From Niabella beijingensis (GTDB lineage Bacteria > Bacteroidota > Bacteroidia > Chitinophagales > Chitinophagaceae): a stretch of DNA of 64,000 bases. Location: contig NZ_JAIQDI010000001.1 in NCBI RefSeq assembly GCF_020034665.1, forward strand, positions 2,046,001 to 2,110,000, in the 5' to 3' direction. The position numbers and the translations under genes are program-made. The notes below the pieces were generated by a model. It was not told where the DNA came from and searched no databases. It saw nothing but the letters and a program-made list of their open reading frames with translations. How positions within the stretch are numbered: position 1 is the first letter of the stretch; every line of letters starts with the position of its first letter. Shown here one piece after another: positions 8,175 to 16,424 of this stretch.

Positions 8175-11100
8175 TTAAAAAGTAGCACGCAAGCTCAGAC
8201 TGTATTGGCGTGGCGGCATATTCGTATAGTAATAATCCGGATCTAAGTGCTCTTTGTTTTTTCGCCAGATTATCCCCAAATTGGTTATATTACTGTTGAC
8301 AGATAGTTCTTTAAAAAAGGAGTGACCTTTGCCGTCATGAGGGAATGAATAGCCTAGATTGATGTACTCCAGCCGAACATGATCAGCTCTTAAATAACTA
8401 ATTTCCGAAGCGGTATAAAAAGCATCCCTTCCAGAGAAACTGGGATAATCTGTATATACCATTGCCGGCACATTAGTTCTCGTTTCATCGGCTGGCTGTT
8501 GCCAGCGGTTTTCGTATTCACTATTGCCTGTTCCGGTTGCGTATAGAGTATTGTAGTTTAATGCAGGCCGCTGGAAATAATGCCCTAACTTATAGGATAG
8601 ATTAAAAGACAACTGCCAGGATTTATACCCAAAACTATTGTTCAAGGCTCCGAAAAACTTTGGATCCTGCTGTCCAATATATACAATACCGCTTTGGTCT
8701 CCATTATAGGCACTTTCTCTTATTTTATCATAATCCGTACTTAGCTCCCCGTTTATATAGCCCTGCGGATCTCCTTTGCTGTCAAGACCACCCCATTTAT
8801 ACGCCGCAATGGCGTATAACGGTTTGCCAACAACCGGCGCTATTTCGCCTCCACTCAAAATAAAGTAATAAACATTTGAAGCATTACTTTGATAATAGTC
8901 CGTGGTTGTGCTTTGATTGTAGTTGAACAGTAGACTGCTGGTCCATACAAATGGTCCAGTTAAATTTTTGCTTTGTAATGAAAGTTCTATACCACTTCCT
9001 TTCATTGCCGCAACGTTCTTTATCACGGTATTTGTTTTACCCCAGGCCGTATAATCTATTGAAGATGGACCGTAAAGGTTAGTGCCTTTCTTCAGATAAA
9101 AATCAGCAGATCCGGAAATGCGTTGGTTCAATATTTCAAAATCGGCGCCAAAATTTATTTGTCTTGACTGTTCCCATTTTAAGGAAGGATTATTGATCTG
9201 GAAAATATTCAAAGAATAATAGTTGGTTACCGGGTCATTCCAGCTGGTTGCAACCGGTAATGCCGTTCGGGTAGGATCTACATTACCACCGATGCCAATA
9301 GTAGCTCTCAATTTAAAAAATGAAAAGACTTTCTTTGAGAAAAAACTTTCGTTTGCTATGTTCCATGCAACACCGCCCGACCAAAACGGATTCCATTTGT
9401 CATTAGCGCTAAGTCCGAACAAATTGGAAGCATCGCTCCTGAGGCTGGCATTAATAATATACCGCTGCTTAAACGTGAATTCATGGTTCATAAAGCCACT
9501 TATAAAGCGATTAAAGTTTGAACTGTTTAACTTGGGAGCTCCGGGAATAAACTGCAAACTACCATCAATATAGGTAGGGTAATAGGTATTAAAACTCAGA
9601 GTGGCAAATGACAAAGGATCCTCCTTATATCCATAATACGTAGACGCATCCTGGTTGTACAATTTTGTTTCACTTACTTCGGCGCCAGTAAACCCGGTAT
9701 AATTAAACTCCTCCCATGCATTTTGGTAGCTAAGTTGCACCCTCCCGTATCGAGCCAACCGCTTCTGGCTACTTCGGTTGAGAATGTCTCCCAAGGGTAT
9801 ATTATAAGTTAAAGGGTTGCTGGAAAGTGTAGCTGGCATTGTAAAAAGGTTGATTAGGTTGCGGGTATAATAACTTTCCTTTTCATGTATTTCTTTGATG
9901 TCGGACTGCTGTCCCTCCTGCTGATAATTCAAAGAAAGGTTGAAGTGCTTTAAAAAGTTATAGTTAATTGTAAGACCCATCAGAAGGTTTTGCATGCTGC
10001 TAATGGATTGGTTATATCGATAATCAGTTAGGGGATAATAATGCCAGTCCAGTAAGCGTCCACCGCCCAATGTGTCTATAAACTCTCCCCTATAATATTG
10101 GTCAATGGCAGCCGGACTGCCTTGTGCATCTGTAAAACTCAGATATGGTACTGTTTTAGAGCCGATTTTTATGCTATTATAGCTCGGTGTTGGGTGGGTA
10201 TTGACGTTGGTTTGGGTATAAAATAAATTTAAACCCACTTCAAGCCCTTTTACAGGTTTAAACCGGTTTTCCAGCCGGAGGTTCTTTTTGTCACTGTTAT
10301 TCAGCAGGAGCGTACTTGCCATTTTATTATACCCGCCTGAAATAGCCCATGTATAATTTTTCCCACCTCCCCTTAATCCAATGCTGTACTGTTGTGTAAT
10401 GGCTTTCCGGTAAAACGCGTTTCTATATTGATCTTGCGTGTTTACATTTAATAAGTTTTGAATAAAAGCTGCCGAATCTGACTCTGAAATTAACCCCTTC
10501 TGTTTTTGCAACAGCATCTCATAAACCGGTGTAAAAGGCGGGTGGATTGAGGAAGATGTGTCGGATAATTTATATCCTTTTTTATATAGATACTCCTCAA
10601 CAGCTATATAATCACTCCTCCTCATATCATACGGTTTTGTGAACGAAGGCAATTCACTGACAGAAACGGTTGTAGAGAAGTCTACCGCAATCGGCTGATC
10701 ATAACGCCCCTTTTTGGTGGTAATTACAATAACCCCGTTTGCTGATTTTGCTCCCCAGATGGAAGCTGCTGTAGCATCCTTTAACAGCGTGATACTTTCT
10801 ACATCTTCCGGGTTTATATCCGATATTTTACCGTTATAGGGAAAATTGTCCAGCACAATTAAAGGGGCCATATTACCGTTTATCGTGCTTAATCCCCTCA
10901 ATGTTATATTGGTATTTCGGTCGCTTAGGTTTTTAGTGTCAAAATACACATTGGATACATTCTTTAATCGGTCCAAAATATTCGGGCTAACCTGTTCCCT
11001 TAATACAGCTTCATTTATTTTGGAAAAGGCTCCGGTTGTCCGCGCCTTAGAGATCCGCTGATAACCACTGCTGACAAATACTTCTTCTTCCAATCCATTT

Positions 11101-11432
11101 CGTTCTATTAAGTGGATATATAGTTTGTACACAGAAGTAATAACGATTGTTTGTGGTAAATAATTGGTATGACTGATAAGCAGGGAATCTTCGAGTGAAG
11201 CAGCTATTTGGAAGTGGCCTATCTTGTTACTAAAAGTCATTTGACCATTTTTTTTATTTTGAATGGTGCAACCCGCTATGGCTGTTCCTAAGGAATCACT
11301 AATGACCCCTTCAATATTGCTAACCGTTGAGGCATCATTTTTTGTGCCTCTGTCAATCTGTGCAAAAAGCACTACGGGAAATACAAACAACAGAACAACT
11401 GAAATGTAAAATTTATATAGATTATGCAGCAT
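8175..11432 (-). CDS. SusC/RagA-family TonB-dependent outer-membrane transporter
   Basis: This 1085-residue protein has a signal peptide (residues 1-25, ending VLFAQ) and a carboxypeptidase-like N-terminal domain (about 38-112). The plug domain has the SusC signature: VLDNFPYNGKISDINPEDVE and then LLKDATAASIWGAKSANGVI. The beta-barrel follows to the C-terminus (SLSLRATF, ending in an aromatic residue). It imports ligands captured by SusD, driven by TonB. It lies between tlpA (4-base gap) and susD. No FecR/sigma pair is linked to it, so regulation may instead come from the AraC or LuxR genes upstream; this is inference. Confidence 0.95.
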   Translation of the reverse strand: MLHNLYKFYISVVLLFVFPVVLFAQIDRGTKNDASTVSNIEGVISDSLGTAIAGCTIQNKKNGQMTFSNKIGHFQIAASLEDSLLISHTNYLPQTIVITSVYKLYIHLIERNGLEEEVFVSSGYQRISKARTTGAFSKINEAVLREQVSPNILDRLKNVSNVYFDTKNLSDRNTNITLRGLSTINGNMAPLIVLDNFPYNGKISDINPEDVESITLLKDATAASIWGAKSANGVIVITTKKGRYDQPIAVDFSTTVSVSELPSFTKPYDMRRSDYIAVEEYLYKKGYKLSDTSSSIHPPFTPVYEMLLQKQKGLISESDSAAFIQNLLNVNTQDQYRNAFYRKAITQQYSIGLRGGGKNYTWAISGGYNKMASTLLLNNSDKKNLRLENRFKPVKGLEVGLNLFYTQTNVNTHPTPSYNSIKIGSKTVPYLSFTDAQGSPAAIDQYYRGEFIDTLGGGRLLDWHYYPLTDYRYNQSISSMQNLLMGLTINYNFLKHFNLSLNYQQEGQQSDIKEIHEKESYYTRNLINLFTMPATLSSNPLTYNIPLGDILNRSSQKRLARYGRVQLSYQNAWEEFNYTGFTGAEVSETKLYNQDASTYYGYKEDPLSFATLSFNTYYPTYIDGSLQFIPGAPKLNSSNFNRFISGFMNHEFTFKQRYIINASLRSDASNLFGLSANDKWNPFWSGGVAWNIANESFFSKKVFSFFKLRATIGIGGNVDPTRTALPVATSWNDPVTNYYSLNIFQINNPSLKWEQSRQINFGADFEILNQRISGSADFYLKKGTNLYGPSSIDYTAWGKTNTVIKNVAAMKGSGIELSLQSKNLTGPFVWTSSLLFNYNQSTTTDYYQSNASNVYYFILSGGEIAPVVGKPLYAIAAYKWGGLDSKGDPQGYINGELSTDYDKIRESAYNGDQSGIVYIGQQDPKFFGALNNSFGYKSWQLSFNLSYKLGHYFQRPALNYNTLYATGTGNSEYENRWQQPADETRTNVPAMVYTDYPSFSGRDAFYTASEISYLRADHVRLEYINLGYSFPHDGKGHSFFKELSVNSNITNLGIIWRKNKEHLDPDYYYTNMPPRQYSLSLRATF

Positions 11433-11436
11433 AGCA

Positions 11437-12732
11437 TTAAAGTTTAGGTTTACTTGTAATGATCATCAGAGGCAGCGCCAGCTGCTCTTCAGTTATTTTT
11501 AAATTATTCCCTGCCAGCACTTTTTGGGCGTCATAAATGCCTAACGGATATTTATCGGGCTTAAAGTAACGATCACCCTTTAAGCCACTGCGATCTACAA
11601 AGGGCATGCGCCCATTTAGCCAATCTTTATAAATTGATTTAATATCAGAAATGGCAACGGTTCGTTGTTGTCCATTATATTGAATTGTAGTATAATTTTT
11701 ATTACCGCATTCCTTAGCGGTATCTATTCTCCGTAATACCAGGCAGGTAGTTTTTCGAATTACAATCTCTGCATTAAAAGGTGTTCCTTCGTTTAATAAC
11801 CATAGCGCTTTTTTAAACAATTCCTTATGGTTGGTAGGTGGGCCATAAAAATCAAGTGTATAGCCATTTTTATTATACCATCGAATCAGTGAATCTGTAT
11901 CCGGGTAATGCCAGAGCCCCAATAGATTACTGTCTGCTGCGGGAAATACTATTCTTGCAAAATCGCCATCAAAATCGTTGATGGTTTCTCCGGCTATCTG
12001 GTTGTAAATTGAAATTAAAGAAGCATTAGCAAAAAAGTAGCCATAATAACTGTTATCCCGCTGCCTATAATATCCAAATCCACCACCTCCGTTCAGATTC
12101 GTCATTCGGCCTTTTATTAAAATAGAATACCCTTCAATTTTCTTTAATGGTACAATTGACGAATCCAGTCCGAATAGATTGTTTTTGTTAAAATCCTTTT
12201 TTTGTCCAACTTCCAAAGCCCCCTTGGTAAGTGCTGTTTTTATATTATCCGTCGTTACCTCGTCAGCACCAGTGATGGCAAGCACTCGGCCATCTCTTTC
12301 TATCCAAACATAGTGGGGTAGAGCAGTATGCGGAAATAATGTTGTTGCCTCACTGTTGATCGTAATCGGCAGGTTTACCGCTTTATTGTTTTTTTTAAGG
12401 CGGTTTAAAAGAGAAGAAATTTTTGGGAAGTCATCTCCACTTTCTGGAGATGCTATCATTAGCACTTGTAGATCCTTTTTATAATCTTCCTGCAGTTTTT
12501 GGAGTTTCGGAAATGCTGCAATGCAGCTCGCGCACCAGGTGGCCCAAAAGTCAAGAATAACCAGTTTGCCACGGAAGTCAGATAGTTTGGCTGTTTTAGC
12601 AGGGTAATTAAGCAGGTTGTTAAACGTTATATCCGGTACGGTATCGCCTATAGTTAATGGACGTATACCACCTTGGGCCTGCGCGTATAGGCATGCCCCT
12701 GCCAGGGCATACGCCAGCAAATATTTTTTCAT
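11437..12732 (-). CDS. TlpA-like thioredoxin-fold exported protein
   Basis: This 431-residue protein has a signal peptide (residues 1-20, ending AQAQ). A TlpA/AhpC-TSA-like thioredoxin domain spans about residues 25-170, with the redox motif W-C-A-S-C (Cys67 and Cys70) after LVILDFWAT. The C-terminal 250 residues are unassigned and include a glycine-tyrosine-rich patch. It is probably periplasmic and reduces or isomerises disulphides. It is the first gene of the operon with susC and susD. This pairing, together with the nearby MauE homologue, suggests a transport system whose cargo or components need disulphide reduction. It is longer than typical TlpA because of the C-terminal extension. Confidence 0.85.
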   Translation of the reverse strand: MKKYLLAYALAGACLYAQAQGGIRPLTIGDTVPDITFNNLLNYPAKTAKLSDFRGKLVILDFWATWCASCIAAFPKLQKLQEDYKKDLQVLMIASPESGDDFPKISSLLNRLKKNNKAVNLPITINSEATTLFPHTALPHYVWIERDGRVLAITGADEVTTDNIKTALTKGALEVGQKKDFNKNNLFGLDSSIVPLKKIEGYSILIKGRMTNLNGGGGFGYYRQRDNSYYGYFFANASLISIYNQIAGETINDFDGDFARIVFPAADSNLLGLWHYPDTDSLIRWYNKNGYTLDFYGPPTNHKELFKKALWLLNEGTPFNAEIVIRKTTCLVLRRIDTAKECGNKNYTTIQYNGQQRTVAISDIKSIYKDWLNGRMPFVDRSGLKGDRYFKPDKYPLGIYDAQKVLAGNNLKITEEQLALPLMIITSKPKL

Positions 12733-13394
12733 GTAATAGCATTTTAGGAATTAAGCAATGTTGTAGGAGAAGTTGGCCATTGGGGAAGGAGGTTAGCTAA
12801 ATGAGGTGCATATGCACTTTATGGCCGTGGCAGATGCCGGAGCAGGCGAGGCCGCAATGATGGTATCAAACAAAAAAGCAGCCTGCCTGTCCGGCAATAA
12901 CCTATTGTGGTTGCCGTGGCTTACAGGCATACAAAAATAAAAGCTTTGCGTTGCAAGAATTATATGTAGGCGATATGTAGAAGATCCCCCGCTGCATCAA
13001 GCATAATTAGAATCGTTTTAGAATGCAGCAAGGAAAAAAGCACGGGCCGCTGCAACTCGCCCCCCTCCCCAGCCAGGTTCGGAAAGACGAGTGAGCTGCC
13101 CATGCTTTTGTCCATAAATATATTACAAATATTTACAAACTCCGACATGGGGCTACACTCGATACGTTTGGTTCCATTCTCTTGGCTGGGGAGGGCCAAA
13201 CGTAATCATATTGCCTTATTTATGAAGGCTCAATTTTATTATGTCACTCTTTTTTAGTTTTTCCATAATAAATCGATTGTTGCTTATCACAAATGTATGT
13301 AAATTAATTAAAACCTCCAAATATTTATGTTTTTTATCCAAAATACGGAGGTTGTCGAGGGCTGTGGTAATCTAACTTATTGAAACATTTGTAA
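12733..13394. other. Long intergenic region upstream of tlpA
   Basis: These 662 bases lie between divergent genes and presumably hold the promoter of the tlpA-susC-susD operon. Inside is a perfect 13-base inverted repeat (13063-13075 and 13183-13195). A 79-codon minus-strand frame (12960-13199) covers it but has no recognisable family, no good upstream context and a composition unlike its neighbours. I regard it as doubtful. Confidence 0.4.
13063..13195. repeat. 133-base segment bounded by 13-base inverted repeats
   Basis: CCCTCCCCAGCCA at 13063-13075 is perfectly complementary to TGGCTGGGGAGGG at 13183-13195. The segment is more G/C-rich than its AT-rich surroundings. It could be a miniature inverted-repeat element or a remnant of a transposon end. 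No target-site duplication is evident. Confidence 0.4.
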
Positions 13395-13772
13395 ATGAGC
13401 GAATCAATAGGTCAGCACATACGAAAATGGTTACGATTTAAAGATATTTCCAACAAACAGGCAGGAAATGTTATTGGATTATCAGAATCAGCCTTTGAAA
13501 AACTTCTAACAAAAGATGACATTTTAATAGGTAGAATATTATTGCTTTCCACTAAAGCTAATCAGAATTTTCTGGAATATTACTATGATAAAGAGCCTTT
13601 AAATTCATTCCGGCAAAAAGAAGTTGATGAATGGAATGCAAAAATTGAACAGCTTCAAAATCAGCTAAAAGAAAAAGAGGAATTGCTGGCCACCAAGGTT
13701 GAATTGGTAGAAACACAAAGAAAATTGATTAATGAGCTGGAGGAAAAGGTTAAACGCTTAGGCGGGCAATAA
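13395..13772 (+). CDS. Small protein with HTH-like N-terminus and coiled coil
   Basis: The 125 residues fall into two parts. Residues 1-65 (IGQHIRKWLRFKDISNKQAGNVIGLSESAFEKLL) look like a degenerate XRE-type helix-turn-helix. Residues about 72-122 are strongly heptad-like and charged (EQLQNQLKEKEELLATKVELVETQ), predicting a dimeric coiled coil. Such proteins are common and uncharacterised in Bacteroidota. It is about 130 bases upstream of the toxin-antitoxin-like pair but separated from it by a probable promoter. It is probably a DNA-binding regulator; this is not certain. Confidence 0.6.
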   Translation: MSESIGQHIRKWLRFKDISNKQAGNVIGLSESAFEKLLTKDDILIGRILLLSTKANQNFLEYYYDKEPLNSFRQKEVDEWNAKIEQLQNQLKEKEELLATKVELVETQRKLINELEEKVKRLGGQ

Positions 13773-13814
13773 GTTGTAATCGTCTTATACCGTTAATCTC
13801 TCTTTTATTTTACG

Positions 13815-13822
13815 TACCTTTG
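13815..13822 (+). promoter_or_regulatory. TAnnTTTG -7 box (TACCTTTG)
   Basis: A match to the Bacteroidota -7 consensus, about 80 bases upstream of the small basic protein at 13905. No clear -33 TTTG was seen. It is probably the promoter of the two-gene toxin-like operon. Confidence 0.45.
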
Positions 13823-13904
13823 ATGTGGATAAAACCTAAAAACATTTTAACCGTTCTTAAATAAATTGAAGGACGAGGCAATTGACCATAAAAATGGAGG
13901 TTGT

Positions 13905-14117
13905 ATGAGTACAATTAGTAAAACTAGAGCAATTACAAAAAAAGCACTTGTGGCAGCTGCAAAAAGAGGCACCAAAAAAGCAGCAGCAGTTGGGATGAAC
14001 ATAGATGGGTATAATATTGTGGCCAAAAATGGGTGGATTGTAAAACTTTATCAGAGTGGAAGAGTAGAAAGATTATCTAAAATTGCAAGATACCATGTAT
14101 CCGTACTCTTTGATTAA
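13905..14117 (+). CDS. Small basic protein, putative antitoxin partner
   Basis: The start is taken at the ATG at 13905, which has a good GGAGG ribosome-binding site at 13895-13899; a TTG at 13866 is in frame. The 70-residue product has a lysine/alanine-rich N-terminus (KKALVAAAKRGTKKAAAVG) followed by a compact GYNIVAKNGWIVKLYQSGRVERL, which looks like a small beta-structure. It ends 6 bases before a zeta-toxin-like kinase gene, the usual antitoxin-first arrangement. The antitoxin role is inferred from size and position. It is unlike the classical epsilon antitoxin. Confidence 0.6.
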   Translation: MSTISKTRAITKKALVAAAKRGTKKAAAVGMNIDGYNIVAKNGWIVKLYQSGRVERLSKIARYHVSVLFD

Positions 14118-14123
14118 GAAAAT

Positions 14124-14894
14124 ATGCCTGCTGAAAAACCCCTTCGCCTAAGGGTGTTTGCCGGGCCAAATGGCTCAGGGAAAAGCACCATTTTAAAAGA
14201 ATTAGCCAACTACGATATTGGGCACTATGTTAATGCAGATGATCTTGCAACTTTACTAAGGAAAAGTTACTGTGATTTTACAAAATATAAACTATCTGTT
14301 ACCCCAACAACGTTTAAACAAATAGCTCTCGAATCAGGACTGGTAAACGATGATTTTTCATCAACTCTGTTCCTTAAAAGTTATTCTCTTCGAAAAAACA
14401 TTTTCAGAGTAAAAACAACCGACGACCAGGTAATTCAAAGGATTGCCCAAATTTTAGCAGACGCTTTACGCAAACTACTTTTAGAAAGTCGTCAGCGCTT
14501 TTCGTTTGAAACAGTATTTTCCCATTCGAGTAAGCTGGATATAATGAAAGCAGCTGCTGCTGCCGGCTATAAAGTTTATCTGTATTTCATATCCACAAGC
14601 GGGCCTACAGTTAATGTTGACCGCGTAAAAAAAAGAGTTGCACAAAATGGGCATGGAGTTCCGGAAGAAAAAATAATCAGCAGGTATTTTAGGTCAATGG
14701 AACTGCTGTATGATGCCAGTCAGATTGCTTATCAAGCCTATTTTTTTGACAATTCGCAGGAAGAAGGAGAATCTAAAATGTTTGCTCATTTCAAAAAGAC
14801 AAACAACAAAAAGATCTGGGATAAAGCAAACAAGGCCAATATTCCCGAATGGTTTAAAAAATACTATTCTTCAAAAATTTCTAAAAACCCTTAA
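14124..14894 (+). CDS. Zeta-toxin-like P-loop kinase
   Basis: This 256-residue protein begins with a P-loop, FAGPNGSGKST (about residues 12-22). VNADDLA follows at about 36-42, and FETVFSHSSKLDIMKAAAAAGY at about 130-150 corresponds to the substrate-binding FExT-S region of zeta toxins. Zeta toxins phosphorylate UDP-N-acetylglucosamine and block wall synthesis. Bacteroidota relatives are less well characterised and may act on other substrates. It follows its small partner by 6 bases, so together they look like a toxin-antitoxin module, as often carried by mobile elements. The C-terminal part is diverged. Confidence 0.8.
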   Translation: MPAEKPLRLRVFAGPNGSGKSTILKELANYDIGHYVNADDLATLLRKSYCDFTKYKLSVTPTTFKQIALESGLVNDDFSSTLFLKSYSLRKNIFRVKTTDDQVIQRIAQILADALRKLLLESRQRFSFETVFSHSSKLDIMKAAAAAGYKVYLYFISTSGPTVNVDRVKKRVAQNGHGVPEEKIISRYFRSMELLYDASQIAYQAYFFDNSQEEGESKMFAHFKKTNNKKIWDKANKANIPEWFKKYYSSKISKNP

Positions 14895-15041
14895 TTCCAG
14901 TTTGACAACCGGCTTTTGAATTATAAAGAAGTATTAAACTAACAAGAAATTAATTATTGTGTACCAGTTTGAAATTTAACCATTGAATAAGTACCAATAT
15001 GCCAAGTACAAATGATCTGCTTTAAAACCGGAAAACATTTT

Positions 15042-15344
15042 ATGAGAAGTCTATTTCTTTCTATTCTTATAATATCACTTCTAGCAACATGTTCTAAGAA
15101 AAAACAACCCCTCTTGGAGCAGGATAAAATTGAGGTCACTTCCATAAAAGTGGAAGATAACGTTGCACTTAATCAAAATATCAATGTAGAAATTAACGCA
15201 AGCGGCACTGGAACTCATTATACCTATATTTATCATTTAGAGCAGCTTGGTGTAGACAAAGGAACAATTGCCAATACAAACAGCAAGGCCGCAATCAGCA
15301 CTAAGGAGCTAGCCAATACTTCTCCCATTTATGCAGGCTTTTGA
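15042..15344 (+). CDS. Small lipoprotein, possibly truncated
   Basis: The ATG at 15042 gives 100 residues. The N-terminus is a lipoprotein signal (LSILIISLLATC, Cys at about residue 17). The remainder (EVTSIKVEDNVALNQNINVEIN) looks like the first strands of an Ig-like domain and stops abruptly at SPIYAGF. The 311 non-coding bases that follow suggest decay of a longer gene. Function unknown. Confidence 0.5.
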   Translation: MRSLFLSILIISLLATCSKKKQPLLEQDKIEVTSIKVEDNVALNQNINVEINASGTGTHYTYIYHLEQLGVDKGTIANTNSKAAISTKELANTSPIYAGF

Positions 15345-15655
15345 ATTGCATATTTACAATAACGAAAGCACGGAAATTTGATTTTTTTATCAGCCCGAGT
15401 TTACCGGAGCATCAGTATATGGATAAGTATAAAAAGTCCCGTTTAAAAAAACAGGCCGTTGCTAACCTATGAAAAACACCATAATTAAATTACAAAAATT
15501 TTATTACTTCAAAAAAATATGTTGAAAACGCTAAAAATGATTTGAAAAATATCCCAAAACCACAAACCTATGGCTGAGTATTTAATTAAATTATTACATT
15601 TATACCAAATATGTATTGAACCTGAAAGCAGCCAGCAACCAAAAATTAAAAATAC
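15345..15655. other. AT-rich gap with no recognisable gene
   Basis: No frame with family features, strong hairpin or promoter box was seen here. It may contain remnants of the truncated lipoprotein gene. Confidence 0.35.
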
Positions 15656-15853
15656 ATGAAGGACCCAAGCTATTTTCCCGGGTTTAAATATCCGTCATCA
15701 GAGCTTAAGAAATTTGTATTCGCTTCTGAAATATTTTCGATAATGCTTTCATCGGGAGACGTTGTTCATTTCAAGCCAGATGATGTTGTAAAATTTAGAA
15801 AATGGTTATGGTGCCACAATATTGAAGAGATCCGCACGAAAAACGGCAAATAG
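15656..15853 (+). CDS. Small hypothetical protein
   Basis: This frame encodes 65 residues. The core IMLSSGDVVHFKPDDVVKFRKWLWCHNIEEIR looks like a small strand-turn-helix fold, similar to short proteins seen in Bacteroidota accessory regions. It is followed about 120 bases later by a clear terminator (15970-15999), which supports its being transcribed. No function can be assigned. Confidence 0.55.
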   Translation: MKDPSYFPGFKYPSSELKKFVFASEIFSIMLSSGDVVHFKPDDVVKFRKWLWCHNIEEIRTKNGK

Positions 15854-15969
15854 AGTTTGGAATACATTTTTTTTTCACAAATGCCGTTATAATGGTATTG
15901 TCTTAAAAATGTGAATTAAGATATAATAAAGAAATTTAAAATTTCTCATAAGCAGTTAGTTTTGGTTAC

Positions 15970-15999
15970 GCCCCTTGTTTCTACAAGGGGCTATTTTTT
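15970..15999 (+). terminator. Rho-independent terminator
   Basis: GCCCCTTGT (15970-15978), loop TTCT and ACAAGGGGC (15983-15991) are followed by TATTTTTT. It ends transcription of the small gene at 15656 and insulates the peptide cluster downstream. Confidence 0.85.
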
Positions 16000-16253
16000 A
16001 CCTTTATTCTTTCAATTCATTTCAAGAGCATACAAAGATTAACTGCATATCTAAAAATTTAACACGCTAACCCCAAAGTTGAAAATTGGCGGGTAAATTT
16101 TCGAAATGTAGGGTTCAATTAATCAGTCATTCACAACTCTAATAAAGGTGTGTGCATAGAGCATCATTGCTTTCACGTAACACATTTTTTATGGGCTTCA
16201 AAACTTTAGAAGTTTGGGTGCAAACAAAATTCTAAACCATAAAAAAAAGTACT
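16000..16253 (+). promoter_or_regulatory. Upstream region of the short peptide gene
   Basis: These 254 bases lie between a strong terminator and the 32-residue peptide gene and should contain its promoter. No exact TAnnTTTG box was found. TAGAAGTTTG near 16208 is a near match with wider internal spacing. LytTR-type regulators bind imperfect direct repeats, but I cannot pick out a convincing pair by eye. Confidence 0.3.
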
Positions 16254-16352
16254 ATGCCAACACTTACAACAATCTTTGAAAATGGAATGAGCATGGACGA
16301 GATTCCCGGATCGGATATCCCAATCGAAACATCCTGTTACCCTCAAACCTAA
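16254..16352 (+). CDS. Short peptide gene, candidate precursor peptide
   Basis: An ATG frame encodes 32 residues: MPTLTTIFENGMSMDEIPGS then DIPIETSCYPQT, then a TAA. The N-terminal half is acidic and leader-like. The last 12 residues contain Ser, Thr, Cys and Tyr and no Lys, and could be the core. It lies between a strong terminator (15970-15999) and an attenuator-like hairpin (16381-16405), so it has its own transcription unit with partial read-through into the acyltransferase operon. That is the usual way precursor peptides are over-expressed relative to their enzymes. Reality as a gene and role as a modified or signalling peptide are inferred from position. The frame is short enough that chance cannot be excluded. 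Confidence 0.5.
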   Translation: MPTLTTIFENGMSMDEIPGSDIPIETSCYPQT

Positions 16353-16380
16353 ATCAGAGAAATCAATTTCAAGTAAAACT

Positions 16381-16405
16381 AAGGAGCCCTAATGGTTCCT
16401 TTTTT
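16381..16405 (+). terminator. Attenuator-like hairpin after the peptide gene
   Basis: AAGGAGCC (16381-16388) pairs with GGTTCCTT (16394-16401) around a 5-base loop, with one G-T pair, followed by TTTT. It sits between the peptide gene and the acyltransferase start at 16425. It covers an upstream ATG at 16392, so that ATG is unlikely to be used. Confidence 0.65.
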
Positions 16406-16424
16406 AATCCATAAATCTTGCGAC

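Noticed and set aside
12960..13199. 79-codon minus-strand frame
   Set aside because: No family features and it coincides with the inverted-repeat segment; more likely chance.
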